Positions 41,071 through 51,336 of a stretch of 64,000 nucleotides of DNA are shown in pieces. Origin of the DNA: Aureitalea sp. L0-47 (GTDB lineage Bacteria > Bacteroidota > Bacteroidia > Flavobacteriales > Flavobacteriaceae); the NCBI RefSeq assembly GCF_026126405.1, contig NZ_JAFMTQ010000004.1, positions 124,001 through 188,000 of the forward strand, read 5' to 3'. Position 1 is the stretch's first letter. Every line of letters starts with the position of its first letter. The notes under the pieces were generated by a model. The model ran no database searches and was not told the DNA's origin. It was given only the letters and a program-made list of their open reading frames with translations. A program made the position numbers and the translations under genes.

Positions 41071-41741
41071 ACGAATTCACTTTTTATTACTTGTTCAAAA
41101 CGTTGTAGCAACAAACGAATCTCTTCCCAGCCTGCTGCCTTTTTCCTGTGATTTATTGCAGCCTGGCTTCTATTAAGTTGTTCAGCGATCTGTTTTTCTT
41201 TTAATTGCTTCAGAAGAAAATAGACAACTTCAGCAGAGGCCATTGACCATCGGTCGGTGATGCTGTCCAGAAACTTCATGTGTACCCTGAATTCATCATT
41301 TATATTGCTATTCGGGGTTGTGAGTGCCATTTTTAACTGCTTGGTTTTCATACTGTCCAGCGTGCGTCCGGATAACTGAAAAGCCTCGCCATTACTCACA
41401 TTAATCGCATTTACATCGTAGCTTGCTTCTCCTATGCCAATGGAGATTCGTACATCCGACACAGGAATTGTATTCCCTGCCTCCTCACCACTGTCACTAA
41501 AACTGTTGATCAAGGCTTTTAATCGCAGTGCGATCTGCAAGGCCTGTGAGGGATCTTCAACGATACCCTGAAAGCTATCACCACGAAACAGGGTAAAAGC
41601 GGTGACATCATCCCCGGTTTCCTGACTGATTACCTGAAATTCATTGGTTAAACGTTGAATAATCGTCTGAATCGTATTCTGACTGTATGCCGAGGAATTT
41701 ACCAGGTCTCCAGTTATTACCGCTACGGTTGCAGTTTTCAT
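41067..41741 (-). CDS. SatD-family protein with C-terminal helix-turn-helix-like region
   Basis: A 224-residue protein starting MKTATVAVITGDLVNSSAYS, the N-terminal signature of SatD-like proteins, followed by an alpha/beta domain (TLFRGDSFQGIVEDPSQAL, ISIGIGEASYDV) that resembles nucleotidyl-cyclase-type folds. The C-terminal part (EKQIAEQLNRSQAAINHRKKAAGW) reads as a helix-turn-helix. SatD is described in streptococcal secretion and acid-tolerance loci, but its mechanism is unclear. It is coupled to the DUF3307 membrane protein; the pair may sense and regulate. Confidence 0.75.
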   Translation of the reverse strand: MKTATVAVITGDLVNSSAYSQNTIQTIIQRLTNEFQVISQETGDDVTAFTLFRGDSFQGIVEDPSQALQIALRLKALINSFSDSGEEAGNTIPVSDVRISIGIGEASYDVNAINVSNGEAFQLSGRTLDSMKTKQLKMALTTPNSNINDEFRVHMKFLDSITDRWSMASAEVVYFLLKQLKEKQIAEQLNRSQAAINHRKKAAGWEEIRLLLQRFEQVIKSEFV

Positions 41742-41856
41742 TCTTTTTTACTTTGAATAATGAACTATCTCACTACAAATATAACTATTATTACTTATAT
41801 TTATTATTTATTAGCTTATTTTATTATATTTCTCATGTATAATAAGTAATGATGGT

Positions 41857-42543
41857 CTATTGATCATTCAGTAGTGATACCCCATTGAGATCGGTGGTTA
41901 GTACCTCGCTCATATAATCAAAATAAGGTCGCAACAATCCGAAGTGATGCGCCAGATTGTCCCTAAAATCGGTCGAAAACACCTCCTCATCGGTGAAAGA
42001 ATGTGTAACAAAGTAGCTTTTTAGTCGAATGAGGTCTATATCGGGATGATCCTTACTGAAACCTTTAGGGGCTGTTTTTACTGCATATTCCTGGTTGAAT
42101 CCCCCGAATGCCTTCTCGAATTTCTTGTCTGAGAGTATTTCCCTTATTTCTGAAGCATCCATTTCGAATTCCTTCCGAATGCGCAACAGATCTGCCGGTT
42201 CCGGATTAAAGAAACCACCCGCCATCAAGGAATTACCGGGTTCTAGCCGAAGATAATAACCTCCTCTTCTATGTGCACCTGCCCTACTAAAACTAACGCT
42301 CCGATGAACATTATACGGGGTCTTATCCTTGCTAAAACGAATATCCCTATTAATTCGAAACACCTTTACCTTGGCGATCTCATCGGTTTGATTCAGGGCC
42401 GCTTCAACATCAGCATAGAACTGCTTCAACAGTTTTTCATTGGCCTGGTACCGCTTCTTGTTTTCCTGCATCCATTCCCGGTAATTGTTCTTTTTTAGTT
42501 GCTTGAGAAAGCTGAAGATCTCTTTGGTGATCACTGTACTCAT
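41857..42543 (-). CDS. DUF2461 (TIGR02453) protein
   Basis: A 228-residue protein with the family marks FLKQLKKNNYREWMQENKKRYQ near the N-terminus, FRINRDIRFSKDKTPYNVHRSVSFSR, the YYLRLEPGNSLMAGGFF strand and a C-terminal helical part. DUF2461 proteins are widespread in Bacteroidota and fungi with no established role. It is transcribed alone and divergent from the small membrane protein at 42.6 kb. Confidence 0.85.
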   Translation of the reverse strand: MSTVITKEIFSFLKQLKKNNYREWMQENKKRYQANEKLLKQFYADVEAALNQTDEIAKVKVFRINRDIRFSKDKTPYNVHRSVSFSRAGAHRRGGYYLRLEPGNSLMAGGFFNPEPADLLRIRKEFEMDASEIREILSDKKFEKAFGGFNQEYAVKTAPKGFSKDHPDIDLIRLKSYFVTHSFTDEEVFSTDFRDNLAHHFGLLRPYFDYMSEVLTTDLNGVSLLNDQ

Positions 42544-42625
42544 AGTTCTGTCGCTTAGTGCATTAAAGATACGCTTAATTATTTTTCAGTACATTTATCT
42601 ATTCAACCCTAAAAACCAATGTATT

Positions 42626-43054
42626 ATGACAACCACCAAACCCAACACTGGCTTTTGGATCATTGCTGTTCTAGCTCTTTTATGGTATCTCTTTGGGGTA
42701 TTTCAATATCTGGCATCAACACTCATGTACGATACCGTAAAAGACACTATGACAGAAGCTTTAATCGAAATCGTCGATGGGCTTCCCTCCTGGTATAATT
42801 ATGTGTTCGCCCTGGCGATATTTTCCGGGTTATTTGCCTGCATACTGATGCTGGTAAAAAAGAAACTATCGGTTCCCCTATTTGGGCTCTCCCTGCTGGC
42901 AGTCCTGGTTCAAATGTGCTATTGGTTGTTCGCGACCGAAGTAATGGACGTAGAAGGAGCAAAAGCAGCAATAATGCCTATGCTAGTGATCATAGTGGCG
43001 ATTTTCCTTTACTTCTACAGTAAAGGTGCATCCCAAAAAGGTTGGCTGCGATAA
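42626..43054 (+). CDS. Four-helix membrane protein, hypothetical
   Basis: A 142-residue integral membrane protein with four predicted helices (WIIAVLALLWYLFGVFQYL, YNYVFALAIFSGLFACILML, LFGLSLLAVLVQMCYWLF, IMPMLVIIVAIFLYFY). The start at 42626 was preferred to an upstream frame opening at 42485, which lies inside the facing gene. It resembles small DoxX-independent sugar-transporter-like proteins of Flavobacteria, but I cannot assign a function. A clear terminator follows. Confidence 0.75.
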   Translation: MTTTKPNTGFWIIAVLALLWYLFGVFQYLASTLMYDTVKDTMTEALIEIVDGLPSWYNYVFALAIFSGLFACILMLVKKKLSVPLFGLSLLAVLVQMCYWLFATEVMDVEGAKAAIMPMLVIIVAIFLYFYSKGASQKGWLR

Positions 43055-43069
43055 GGATAAGAATAGTTT

Positions 43070-43098
43070 AAAGCGGGATCATTTCCCGCTTTTTTTAT
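43070..43098. terminator. Bidirectional terminator
   Basis: AAAGCGGGA and TCCCGCTTT form a 9-bp stem with a 5-base loop and a seven-T run, between the hypothetical membrane protein and corA. It overlaps the corA stop by a few bases. Confidence 0.88.
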
Positions 43099-44189
43099 AT
43101 CCACTTTTTTCTTCTAAAATACCACAACATCAACAAAAACACAAGTAGCATGAGGCCCCAAAGGACAAAATAACCATACTTATATTTCAATTCTGGCATA
43201 TAATCGAAGTTCATACCATATATGCCCGCCATAAACGTAAGTGGAATAAATATCGAGGCCATAATGGTAAGTACCTTCATGATCTCATTCATGCGATTAC
43301 TAATGTTCGTCATATGCATATCCATTAATCCCCAGGTCATCTCGCGATATAAATCCAGGCTTTCACTTATCTGAAGGATATGATTGTACAAATCGCGGAG
43401 GTAGTTATTCGTTTTTGGGTCGATCATATCAATTTCCGACTTCTCCAATCGGTTGATCACCTCGCGCAAGGGCGTTATGGCTCGTTTGATCTTTAACACC
43501 TCTCTTTTGAGTAGCTGTATATCTTTTATTATATCTGAGCCATGTACATCAGAATCAAAGAGAACATCTTCTATTAATTCAATTCTATCACTGAGAGAAT
43601 CAATTACAGCGAAATAATTATCCACGATCGCATCTAGCAACGCGAACATTAGATAATCTGACCCGGCCCTACGAATCCTTCCTTTATCTTTCAATATTCG
43701 GTCACGCACAGTACCAAAAACGTCACCATCCGCCTCCTGAAATGTGACTACGTAACCAAATCCAACTACCATACTTACGTGCTCAATTACTAGCTCCGAT
43801 GCATCATTATAATACAGCATCTTATAAATAATGAACAGGTAATCCTCGTATTCATCCAGCCTGGGTCGTTGATTGGTGGTAACGATATCTTCCAGAATTA
43901 AAGGGTGGAGATTGTAATGTTCTCCCAGCTTTTCAATGACCTCTACATTGCTTAATCCATCAACGTTGATCCAGGTTACTTCCTCGGTTGTTTTAAATCG
44001 AAATGCTTCCTCAACACCCTCAGCTATAAAGGAATCTGCATGGGTAGGAGAATAGTCGATAATCTCAACCTGACTCACAGCCGTGTCCTTAGTGCCTATA
44101 TATTTAACCGTGCCAGGAGAATAGTTCCGCGCCTTGCGCTTTGGCAGGTTTTTAAATTTGCTTAATCGGACTCTGTTGTTTTTGGCCAT
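43095..44189 (-). CDS. corA: CorA-type magnesium/cobalt transporter
   Basis: A 364-residue divalent-cation channel: an N-terminal cytoplasmic alpha/beta domain (WINVDGLSNVEVIEKLGEHYNLHPLILEDI), a long stalk helix, and two C-terminal membrane helices with the selectivity motif GMN in MAGIYGMNFDYMPE. The basic C-terminus (RRKKWI) is also typical. It imports magnesium along the membrane potential as a pentamer. Transcribed on its own. Confidence 0.93.
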   Translation of the reverse strand: MAKNNRVRLSKFKNLPKRKARNYSPGTVKYIGTKDTAVSQVEIIDYSPTHADSFIAEGVEEAFRFKTTEEVTWINVDGLSNVEVIEKLGEHYNLHPLILEDIVTTNQRPRLDEYEDYLFIIYKMLYYNDASELVIEHVSMVVGFGYVVTFQEADGDVFGTVRDRILKDKGRIRRAGSDYLMFALLDAIVDNYFAVIDSLSDRIELIEDVLFDSDVHGSDIIKDIQLLKREVLKIKRAITPLREVINRLEKSEIDMIDPKTNNYLRDLYNHILQISESLDLYREMTWGLMDMHMTNISNRMNEIMKVLTIMASIFIPLTFMAGIYGMNFDYMPELKYKYGYFVLWGLMLLVFLLMLWYFRRKKWI

Positions 44190-44233
44190 TTCAATCTTGA
44201 TTTCGTAAGAAATATACAGAAAAACAAGATTAA

Positions 44234-44851
44234 CTATTCCGAGGAAGGGTTAAACTTATGCCTGGAGCGTAAGGTTTTATCCACATCCCGCAGGTGAAAT
44301 CCTTTGGTTTGCAGCAATATCAGTGTATGAAACAACAAATCCGCGGCCTCATTCAGAAAGGCAAGATCATTGTCATCTTTCGACTCGATCACAAGCTCTA
44401 CGGCCTCTTCCCCCACTTTTTGAGCGACTTTATTCACACCTTTCCTGAAAAGTGATGCCACATATGAACCCTCCATTTCCGGGTGATTCTTCCGTTCTTC
44501 TATAACATCCTCCAGATAACTTAGAAATCCGAATTTTGGCTGGTTCTTCTCACCCCAACAGGTATCGCTGCCTTTATGACAAACCGGCCCGTCCGGGATC
44601 ACCTCCGCAAGCAAGGTGTCATTATCACAGTCCGAAGTTAGAGACACGAGGTTCAGGGTATTTCCGGATTCTTCTCCCTTCATCCACAGTGCTCCTTTTT
44701 TTCTGCTGAAAAAAGTCACTTTTCTGGTTTCAAGAGTCTGTTTTACTGCTTCCTCATTCATAAAACCAAGCATCAGGACATTGCGTGTTAATTTATCCTG
44801 AACTACTACAGGCACCAGGCCGTCTGTGTATTTTTTAAAATCGATTTCCAT
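44234..44851 (-). CDS. hisIE: Bifunctional phosphoribosyl-AMP cyclohydrolase/phosphoribosyl-ATP pyrophosphatase
   Basis: A 205-residue fused enzyme for steps two and three of histidine synthesis. The N-terminal HisI part (about 1-110) has VQDKLTRNVLMLGFMNEEAV, FFSRKKGALWMKGEESGN and the metal-binding SDCDNDTLL with GPVCHKGSDTCW. The C-terminal HisE part (about 115-205) has SLFRKGVNKVAQKVGEEAVELVIE and LNEAADLLFHTLILL. It is the last gene of the operon, 12 bp after hisF. Confidence 0.95.
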   Translation of the reverse strand: MEIDFKKYTDGLVPVVVQDKLTRNVLMLGFMNEEAVKQTLETRKVTFFSRKKGALWMKGEESGNTLNLVSLTSDCDNDTLLAEVIPDGPVCHKGSDTCWGEKNQPKFGFLSYLEDVIEERKNHPEMEGSYVASLFRKGVNKVAQKVGEEAVELVIESKDDNDLAFLNEAADLLFHTLILLQTKGFHLRDVDKTLRSRHKFNPSSE

Positions 44852-44863
44852 AGTGATCGTTTT

Positions 44864-45619
44864 TTATGTACGAACAGGGATTCCCTGTTCTTTTAATTTC
44901 TTTTTTAGATCTGATATTTTAATTTCCTTGAAGTGAAAAACACTGGCAGCCAGTGCCGCATCTGAGTTTCCATAGATAAAAGTATCGGCAAAATGCTGCT
45001 CATTTCCCGCACCACCGGATGCGATTATCGGAATATTTACGAGTTCAGTGAGCTTAGCCAGTGCCTCATTGGCAAAACCATTCTTGGTTCCATCGTGATC
45101 CATAGACGTAAACATGATCTCTCCCGCTCCTCTTTCCTCTACTTCTTTCGCCCATTCGAAGAGATCTACCTCGGTAGGCACTTTTCCTCCTACCAGGTGT
45201 ACTTTCCATGAGTCATCAATCTTCTTTGCGTCGATAGCGACCACTATGCACTGATTTCCGAAACGGGACGACAGCTCATTCAGTAATTCAGGGCGCTTCA
45301 CCGCCGCTGAATTTACACACACCTTATCTGCACCGTTCTTTAATAGCACTTCCACATCCTCTACACTCGAAATACCACCTCCCACGGTGAATGGTATCCT
45401 GATTCTAGCTGCTACGCGAAGAACGAGGTCGGCCAGGGTTTTTCTTTTTTCTTCTGAAGCGGATATATCAAGGAAAACCAGCTCATCTGCCCCGGAATCA
45501 CAATAGATTTCGGCCAGTTCAACCGGGTCCCCTGCATCCCGAAGGTTCACGAAATTGATTCCTTTCACGGTCCTTCCATCTTTGATATCCAGACAGGGTA
45601 TGATTCGTTTAGTTAGCAT
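44864..45619 (-). CDS. hisF: Imidazole glycerol phosphate synthase, cyclase subunit
   Basis: A 251-residue TIM barrel that uses ammonia from HisH to form imidazole glycerol phosphate and AICAR. Catalytic Asp11 is in [16 protein letters not shown] and the second Asp in [10 protein letters not shown]. Phosphate-binding loops are GGGISSVED and [11 protein letters not shown]. It overlaps the end of hisA by 11 bp, and HisF and HisH form one complex. Confidence 0.96.
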   Translation of the reverse strand: MLTKRIIPCLDIKDGRTVKGINFVNLRDAGDPVELAEIYCDSGADELVFLDISASEEKRKTLADLVLRVAARIRIPFTVGGGISSVEDVEVLLKNGADKVCVNSAAVKRPELLNELSSRFGNQCIVVAIDAKKIDDSWKVHLVGGKVPTEVDLFEWAKEVEERGAGEIMFTSMDHDGTKNGFANEALAKLTELVNIPIIASGGAGNEQHFADTFIYGNSDAALAASVFHFKEIKISDLKKKLKEQGIPVRT

Positions 45620-46337
45620 TCAGTATAAAATTTTCAAGTTGTTTGAGTGAAATTCGCTGCTCATAGATCGCTTTTCCGATAATTACACCCTCACATCCTA
45701 AATCCTTAAGTCGGGGTAATTCGTCAAACTTCGAGATACCACCCGATGCGATCAGGTTTATTTCTTCTATTTCATTTAAAATCTTTTCATATAACTGGAA
45801 AGATGGCCCCTCCAACATTCCGTCTTTGCTTATATCCGTACAAATGACATACTTAGCTCCACCCTTTCGGTAGTTTCGGATGAAGGGAATTAGCTCTTCT
45901 TTCGACTCTTCCAACCACCCGCTGACAGCAACTTTTTCGTCGCGGGCATCCGCCCCCAGGATGATCTTATCACTTCCGTAAGTCTTTAACCATTTCAGAA
46001 ATATGTCGGGCGATTTCACTGCAATGCTTCCACCCGTCACCTGGTTTGCACCGCTTTCGAAAGCGATATGCAAGTCCTCATCCGATTTCAATCCTCCACC
46101 AAAATCAACCTTTAACCCTGTTTTTCCCGTGATACTCTCCAGAACTTTGTGGTTTATAATCCTTCCTCCCTTCGCGCCATCCAGGTCAACAAGATGAAGG
46201 TATTCGATACCATGTGCTTCGAACATTTTAGCCACCTCCAGCGGGTCCTCGTTGTAAATCACCTTAGTATTGTAGTCTCCTTTTGTGAGTCGGACACATT
46301 TTCCTTCAATTAAATCTATAGCGGGGATGATTCTCAT
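45609..46337 (-). CDS. hisA: ProFAR isomerase (HisA)
   Basis: A 242-residue TIM barrel that isomerises ProFAR to PRFAR. Asp8 in [17 protein letters not shown] is the catalytic base, and the second acidic residue is in [17 protein letters not shown]. Phosphate loops are [10 protein letters not shown] and [10 protein letters not shown]. It is homologous to hisF, its downstream neighbour, and its start overlaps hisH by 4 bp. Confidence 0.96.
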   Translation of the reverse strand: MRIIPAIDLIEGKCVRLTKGDYNTKVIYNEDPLEVAKMFEAHGIEYLHLVDLDGAKGGRIINHKVLESITGKTGLKVDFGGGLKSDEDLHIAFESGANQVTGGSIAVKSPDIFLKWLKTYGSDKIILGADARDEKVAVSGWLEESKEELIPFIRNYRKGGAKYVICTDISKDGMLEGPSFQLYEKILNEIEEINLIASGGISKFDELPRLKDLGCEGVIIGKAIYEQRISLKQLENFILNAN

Positions 46338-46915
46338 AACGACAAGAAGTTTTTTAATAGTTGTTCTCCTGCGATACTGCTTTTTTCGGGGTGAAATTGG
46401 ACACCGTAGAAGTTGTTCTTCCGTAGCGCTGCTGAATAGGGTATTTCGTAATCGCAGACTGCTATAGTTTCATCGCATAGAGGCACATAGTAACTGTGTA
46501 CCAGGTACATAAATTCATTTTCATCAATGCCATCGAACAAATGAGAATTAAGGTCATGAATGCGATTCCAGCCGATCTGCGGCACTTTTACCGCATTTGA
46601 AAAGCGTTTTACCTCTTCTGAAATGATTCCAAGTCCTTGCGTATTATTTTCTTCTGAAGTCTCACAAAGCAATTGCATGCCAAGACATATTCCCAGAACG
46701 GGCTGGGTAAGTGTTGGAATTACCTTATCCAGACCCGTCTTCCGAAGCTTTTCCATTGCTGAACTGGCCTCTCCCACTCCGGGAAAGATCACTTTATCTG
46801 CACTACGAATTTCCTCAGGATCCGAACTCAAAACCGGGCTGATCCCGAACCTCTCAAACGCAAACTGGATGTTCTTCACATTACCGGCACCATAATCTAT
46901 TTGTACTAGTTTCAT
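46334..46915 (-). CDS. hisH: Imidazole glycerol phosphate synthase, glutaminase subunit
   Basis: A 193-residue class I glutamine amidotransferase. The nucleophile Cys77 lies in [10 protein letters not shown] and the His-Glu pair in VQFHPEKSS; the N-terminal [10 protein letters not shown] is family-typical. It makes ammonia for HisF. Its start codon directly follows the hisB stop, with no gap. Confidence 0.96.
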   Translation of the reverse strand: MKLVQIDYGAGNVKNIQFAFERFGISPVLSSDPEEIRSADKVIFPGVGEASSAMEKLRKTGLDKVIPTLTQPVLGICLGMQLLCETSEENNTQGLGIISEEVKRFSNAVKVPQIGWNRIHDLNSHLFDGIDENEFMYLVHSYYVPLCDETIAVCDYEIPYSAALRKNNFYGVQFHPEKSSIAGEQLLKNFLSL

Positions 46916-48052
46916 CTACAGTGTTCCTTTCGTGCTAGGTAATAATAGTTTATCGGTATCGCGCTTTACAGCAGCTTTGATCGCTTTGGCGAATGCTTTG
47001 AATATGGCTTCGATCTTGTGGTGTTCATTGTTGCCTTCAGCCTTGATATTAAGGTTAGCCCGGGCGCTGTCTGTAAACGACTTGAAGAAGTGCATGAACA
47101 TTTCGGTAGGCATCTTTCCTATCATTTCTCGTTTGAAGTCTGCTTCCCAAACCAACCAGTTCCTCCCTCCAAAATCGATGGCCACCTGTGCCAGGCAATC
47201 ATCCATTGGTAAACAAAAACCATAACGCTCTATACCCATCTTATCACCTAATGCAAGGTAGAATGCTTCTCCCAGGGCAATCGCGGTATCCTCTATGGTA
47301 TGGTGTTCATCCACTTCGAGATCTCCCTTAACTGAAATCTCAAGATCAAGCATACCATGACGCGACAACTGATCCAGCATATGGTCGAAAAACGCAATCC
47401 CTGTGCTAATGTTGCTCCTGCCCGTACCATCGAGGTTCAGATTTATAGAAATATCCGTTTCATTGGTCTTGCGTTTCACTTGGGAAGTCCTGGCTCCTAA
47501 CTTCAGAAAGGTAAAGATGGTATCCCAATCGTTGCTTTCCAGGGCTATGTATTCATCTAGCTCTTTTCTTTCAACAGTGATCTCATCAGTTCCGAGATGT
47601 GTCTCGTCATTTATGTAGATCCCTTTGGATCCCAGGTTTTTGGCCAGTTCCATATCGGTTAACCGATCGCCAATCACAAAGGAACCTTCAAGGTCATACT
47701 CCTGGCCAAAATACTTCGTGAGCATTCCGGTTCCGGGTTTCCTGGTGGGTGCATTGTCTTCGGGAAAAGTGCGATCAATACAGACCTCATCGAAGACCAC
47801 ACCTTCATTCTCAAAGGTCTTAACTATAAAATTCTGGACAGGCCAAAAGGTATCTTCGGGGAAAACATCGCTTCCAAGGCCATCCTGGTTGGTGATCATG
47901 ACCAATTCAAAATCAAGCTCTAAAGCGATCTTGCTCATGGCGGCTATAGCTTTTGGGTAAAAATCCAGTTTGTCGAACGAATCTATCTGCTCATCGGCAG
48001 GTTCTTTAATAAGGGTTCCGTCCCTATCTATAAATAGTACTTTCTTTTTCAT
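46916..48052 (-). CDS. hisB: Bifunctional histidinol-phosphatase/imidazole glycerol phosphate dehydratase
   Basis: A 378-residue fusion. The N-terminal half (about 1-165) is a HAD phosphatase with the nucleophile motif FIDRDGTLI and the later [14 protein letters not shown]. The C-terminal half (about 185-378) is IGP dehydratase with [33 protein letters not shown] and [19 protein letters not shown], whose His residues bind manganese. It performs steps six and eight of the pathway. It lies 1 bp after hisC. Confidence 0.96.
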   Translation of the reverse strand: MKKKVLFIDRDGTLIKEPADEQIDSFDKLDFYPKAIAAMSKIALELDFELVMITNQDGLGSDVFPEDTFWPVQNFIVKTFENEGVVFDEVCIDRTFPEDNAPTRKPGTGMLTKYFGQEYDLEGSFVIGDRLTDMELAKNLGSKGIYINDETHLGTDEITVERKELDEYIALESNDWDTIFTFLKLGARTSQVKRKTNETDISINLNLDGTGRSNISTGIAFFDHMLDQLSRHGMLDLEISVKGDLEVDEHHTIEDTAIALGEAFYLALGDKMGIERYGFCLPMDDCLAQVAIDFGGRNWLVWEADFKREMIGKMPTEMFMHFFKSFTDSARANLNIKAEGNNEHHKIEAIFKAFAKAIKAAVKRDTDKLLLPSTKGTL

Positions 48053-48053
48053 C

Positions 48054-49100
48054 TCAGATGGTTTGTAAGGCTTTGATTAGGAAGTCATTTTCCTCCCATG
48101 TTCCTACAGTTATTCGCAAAGTATTTTTACATAAGGGTTGATTACCCCTGTTTCGAACTACAATCCTATGACTGATAAGTTGAGCATATCGCTTATCAGC
48201 ATCATCAACTCGTACCAGGAAAAAATTTGCTTCACTTGGGAATATATCTTTTACGTATTTTATCTGAAGTAATTGTTTAAGTAATCGGTTCTTTTCTCTT
48301 ATTATTGAATTCTTTTCATTTTCATATTGATTTCGATTGCTAAGAGCACTTAGCGCTCTTTGCTGACTCAATTCGTTTACATTATACGGAGGCTTTATTC
48401 GGTTTAAAACCTCGATAATTTCTTTAGACGCAAAGCACATTCCGAGCCTGATCCCTGCCAATCCATAAGCCTTAGACAAAGTTTGAGTTACAACCAAATT
48501 CTTGTATTTCGGCAGCTGCTTCGACCAGCTTTCAGAGGTTGAGAAATCTATATAAGCCTCATCTATGACCACCAAACCATTGAAATTCTCCAGTAATTCA
48601 AGAATGACATCAGGATTCATGAGGTTACCGGTAGGATTATTTGGGGAACACAGGAAAAGTAATTTGGTATTAGCGTCTGTCATTTTTTCGATCCCAGGTT
48701 TATCCGGCTGAAAATCGGACCTAAGCAAAACCTCCCTGTTCTCTACATTGTTGATGCCAGACAACACCTTGTACATCCCGTAGGTAGGCGGCAAACTGAT
48801 GCAATTGTCAGTCCCGGGTTCGCAAAACGCCCTGAATAGGAGGTCAAGAACTTCATCACTGCCATTTCCGAGGAAAATATTTGCAGAAGGTACACCCTTG
48901 ATTTCTGAGATCTTAGCTTTTAACTCTTTCTGATGCGGATCAGGATACCGATTCACACCATTGTCGAAAGGATTTTCGTTGGCATCCAGGAAGACCATCC
49001 CGGATTTACCGCCCGTATACTCGTCCCTTGCGGAACTGTAAGGTTTCAGCGACTTCACGCAGGGGCGTAAGAGTCGGTCCAGATCTATTCTCCTACTCAT
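48054..49100 (-). CDS. hisC: Histidinol-phosphate aminotransferase
   Basis: A 348-residue PLP enzyme of fold type I. Marks are [43 protein letters not shown], the NNPTGN loop, VIDEAYIDF, and the cofactor Lys in [17 protein letters not shown]. It converts imidazole acetol phosphate to histidinol phosphate. Its start overlaps the hisD end by 4 bp (ATGA). Confidence 0.95.
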   Translation of the reverse strand: MSRRIDLDRLLRPCVKSLKPYSSARDEYTGGKSGMVFLDANENPFDNGVNRYPDPHQKELKAKISEIKGVPSANIFLGNGSDEVLDLLFRAFCEPGTDNCISLPPTYGMYKVLSGINNVENREVLLRSDFQPDKPGIEKMTDANTKLLFLCSPNNPTGNLMNPDVILELLENFNGLVVIDEAYIDFSTSESWSKQLPKYKNLVVTQTLSKAYGLAGIRLGMCFASKEIIEVLNRIKPPYNVNELSQQRALSALSNRNQYENEKNSIIREKNRLLKQLLQIKYVKDIFPSEANFFLVRVDDADKRYAQLISHRIVVRNRGNQPLCKNTLRITVGTWEENDFLIKALQTI

Positions 49101-50386
49101 ATCGAATCGATTTCGTTCAACCTCAGTGTTACTGCATTCTTGTGGGCCTCAAGCCCTTCGGCAGCGGCCATTAATTCTACCGCTGGTCCAATATTTTTTA
49201 AGCCTTCCTTGCTAACCTTTTGAAAAGTAATGCTCTTCATAAAACTGTCTAGGTTTAGTCCGCTATATTGCTTCGCATAGCCATTGGTTGGAAGGGTGTG
49301 ATTGGTGCCGGAGGCATAATCCCCGGCACTTTCAGGCGTGTACGCACCCAGGAATACCGATCCGGCATTCTGTATCCGATTAGTGAATTCATCTTCGTCT
49401 GAAGCAACTACAATAAAGTGCTCCGGACCGTATTCATTGATTAGGGCTATGGCCTCATTCGTATCACTCACAAGGATCTGCCTGGAATTTGCCATTGATC
49501 TTTTAGCTATATCAGCTCTTGGGAGCGCTTCAATCTGGGTTTTAATTTCTTCGGAAACAGCCGTAGCCAATGTTTCACTGGTTGTTACGAGGATCACCTG
49601 GCTATCCGGACCGTGCTCGGCCTGGCTGAGCAGGTCGGATGCCACAAAGGAGGCATTAGCCGTCTCGTCAGCATACACAAGCAGTTCCGAAGGCCCCGCA
49701 GGCATGTCTATTGCCACTCCGTATTTCGTTGCCATCTGCTTGGCTACCGTTACAAATTGGTTTCCGGGTCCGAAGATCTTGTAAGTTGACGGAACAGTTT
49801 CAGTTCCGAAGGTCATAGCGGCAACCGCCTGGATACCACCCACCTTGAAAATATTGCTTACTCCACAGAGTTTTGCAGTGTAAAGGATAACCGGAGCCAC
49901 ATTACCCTGGGCATCCGGTGGTGTGCAAATTGAAATTTCTTCGCAGCCTGCAATTTTAGCAGGCAAAGCAAGCATTAGAATAGTCGAAAATAACGGTGCT
50001 GTCCCACCGGGTATATAAAGCCCCACCTTTTGAATAGCTCTCTTCTCCTGCCAGCAAGAAACACCATCCATGGTATCTATTGCTATTCGGTCGGTTTGCT
50101 GAGCCTCGTGGAACCTTTGAATATTCGATTTAGCTAGTTTTATTGCCTCTTTTAGCTCATCGGAAAGTAATTTCTCGGCAGCGTCGATCTCAGATTGAGC
50201 TACTTTTAATTCTTTCAGGGAGACGCCATCAAAGAGATCGGTGTATTTCCGTAAGGCCTTATCGCCTTTGTTTTTAACTTCAGAAAAAACTTCCTGCACC
50301 GTATTCTCGATCTCGTCGAAGGTTTGAGTAGGCCTCGAAAGTAATTCCGTCCATGTGGATGGGTTGGGGTATTTGTATAATTTCAT
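49097..50386 (-). CDS. hisD: Histidinol dehydrogenase
   Basis: A 429-residue zinc enzyme that oxidises histidinol to histidine in two NAD-dependent steps. Marks are YIPGGTAPLFSTILMLALPAKIAGC, the FGPGNQFVTVAKQMATKYG block, DMPAGPSELLVYADE, SQAEHGPDSQVILVTT, and GPEHFIV followed by DYASGTNHTLPTNGYAK, which contain the catalytic and zinc-binding His residues. Second gene of the operon, 11 bp after hisG. Confidence 0.96.
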   Translation of the reverse strand: MKLYKYPNPSTWTELLSRPTQTFDEIENTVQEVFSEVKNKGDKALRKYTDLFDGVSLKELKVAQSEIDAAEKLLSDELKEAIKLAKSNIQRFHEAQQTDRIAIDTMDGVSCWQEKRAIQKVGLYIPGGTAPLFSTILMLALPAKIAGCEEISICTPPDAQGNVAPVILYTAKLCGVSNIFKVGGIQAVAAMTFGTETVPSTYKIFGPGNQFVTVAKQMATKYGVAIDMPAGPSELLVYADETANASFVASDLLSQAEHGPDSQVILVTTSETLATAVSEEIKTQIEALPRADIAKRSMANSRQILVSDTNEAIALINEYGPEHFIVVASDEDEFTNRIQNAGSVFLGAYTPESAGDYASGTNHTLPTNGYAKQYSGLNLDSFMKSITFQKVSKEGLKNIGPAVELMAAAEGLEAHKNAVTLRLNEIDSI

Positions 50387-50397
50387 AACTTTTCTAA

Positions 50398-51252
50398 TTA
50401 AAGCACCATTTTTTCAATTGGGCAAACGAGTATGCCTTCAGCACCTTCATCTTTCAATTTGTCTATCACCTCCCAAAAGATATCTTGTCTCACAACAGAG
50501 TGTATACTGCTCCAACCCTCCTCTGCAAGAGGAAGCACGGTAGGACTCTTCATCCCGGGCAGGAGGCCTATTATGGAATCGAGCTTTTTATTGGGTGCAT
50601 TTAGTAAAACATATCTAAAATCCCTTCCTTTCAGCACCGACTGGATACGGAACTGGAATCTTTCAAGTATTTCCCTCACACCTTCAGGTATCCGGGGTGA
50701 GGCTGCCAGTACGGCTTCGCTCTGCATGATAACCTCCACCTCCTTCAAATTATTCTTGAACAAGGTGCTTCCACTACTCACAATATCACAAATAGCGTCG
50801 GCCAGTCCTATGTTTGGAGCAATTTCAACACTTCCGTTAATGATGTGTAATTCAGCATTTACTCCCTGCTCATTTAGGAAATTTTGTGTGGTCATTGGAT
50901 AGGAAGTAGCAATGCGTTTACCCTCCAGATCCTTTATGGTATCGTACTCGAATATCTTTGAGACCGCCAGCGAAACACGGCATTTTGAGAAACCCAGTTT
51001 CTCCAGTATCTGAATATCCTCTCCTTTTTCCACGAGTAGATTCTCCCCAATTACTGCACAATCTACCACACCATCCTTTAGGTACTGTGGTATATCGCCA
51101 TTTCTGAGATAGTAGATCTCTAAGGGAAAGTTCTTCGCAGAGGCTTTTAACTGATCTCTTCCATTGTTGATGGATATCCCACAGTCTCTGAGGAGCTTCA
51201 GGGATTCGTCGTGTAACCTTCCTGATTTCTGAATTGCAATTTTTAGTTTCAT
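50398..51252 (-). CDS. hisG: ATP phosphoribosyltransferase (long form)
   Basis: A 284-residue first enzyme of the pathway, joining ATP and PRPP. The catalytic part (about 1-205) has KIAIQKSGRLHDESLKLL, DVVD-type VVDCAVIGENLL and GSVEIAPNIGLADAICDIVSSGSTL. The C-terminal domain (about 215-284) is the ACT-like regulatory domain of the long HisG, which normally confers feedback inhibition by histidine, so no separate hisZ is needed. It is the first structural gene, 18 bp after the attenuator's T-run. Confidence 0.95.
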   Translation of the reverse strand: MKLKIAIQKSGRLHDESLKLLRDCGISINNGRDQLKASAKNFPLEIYYLRNGDIPQYLKDGVVDCAVIGENLLVEKGEDIQILEKLGFSKCRVSLAVSKIFEYDTIKDLEGKRIATSYPMTTQNFLNEQGVNAELHIINGSVEIAPNIGLADAICDIVSSGSTLFKNNLKEVEVIMQSEAVLAASPRIPEGVREILERFQFRIQSVLKGRDFRYVLLNAPNKKLDSIIGLLPGMKSPTVLPLAEEGWSSIHSVVRQDIFWEVIDKLKDEGAEGILVCPIEKMVL

Positions 51253-51270
51253 AGTAACTGAATCGATTTA

Positions 51271-51304
51271 AAATAAAAAAACCCGTTTGATTTCTCAAAC
51301 GGGT
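51271..51304 (-). terminator. his operon attenuator terminator
   Basis: On the minus strand ACCCGTTTGA, loop GAAA, TCAAACGGGT form a perfect 10-bp stem followed by a T-rich run. It lies after the leader peptide and before hisG, the position of an intrinsic attenuator. GTTG/CAAC and CCAC/GTGG pairs upstream could form alternative leader hairpins. Confidence 0.9.
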
Positions 51305-51336
51305 CCGATATATGTTGAATACAACCTAATACCACA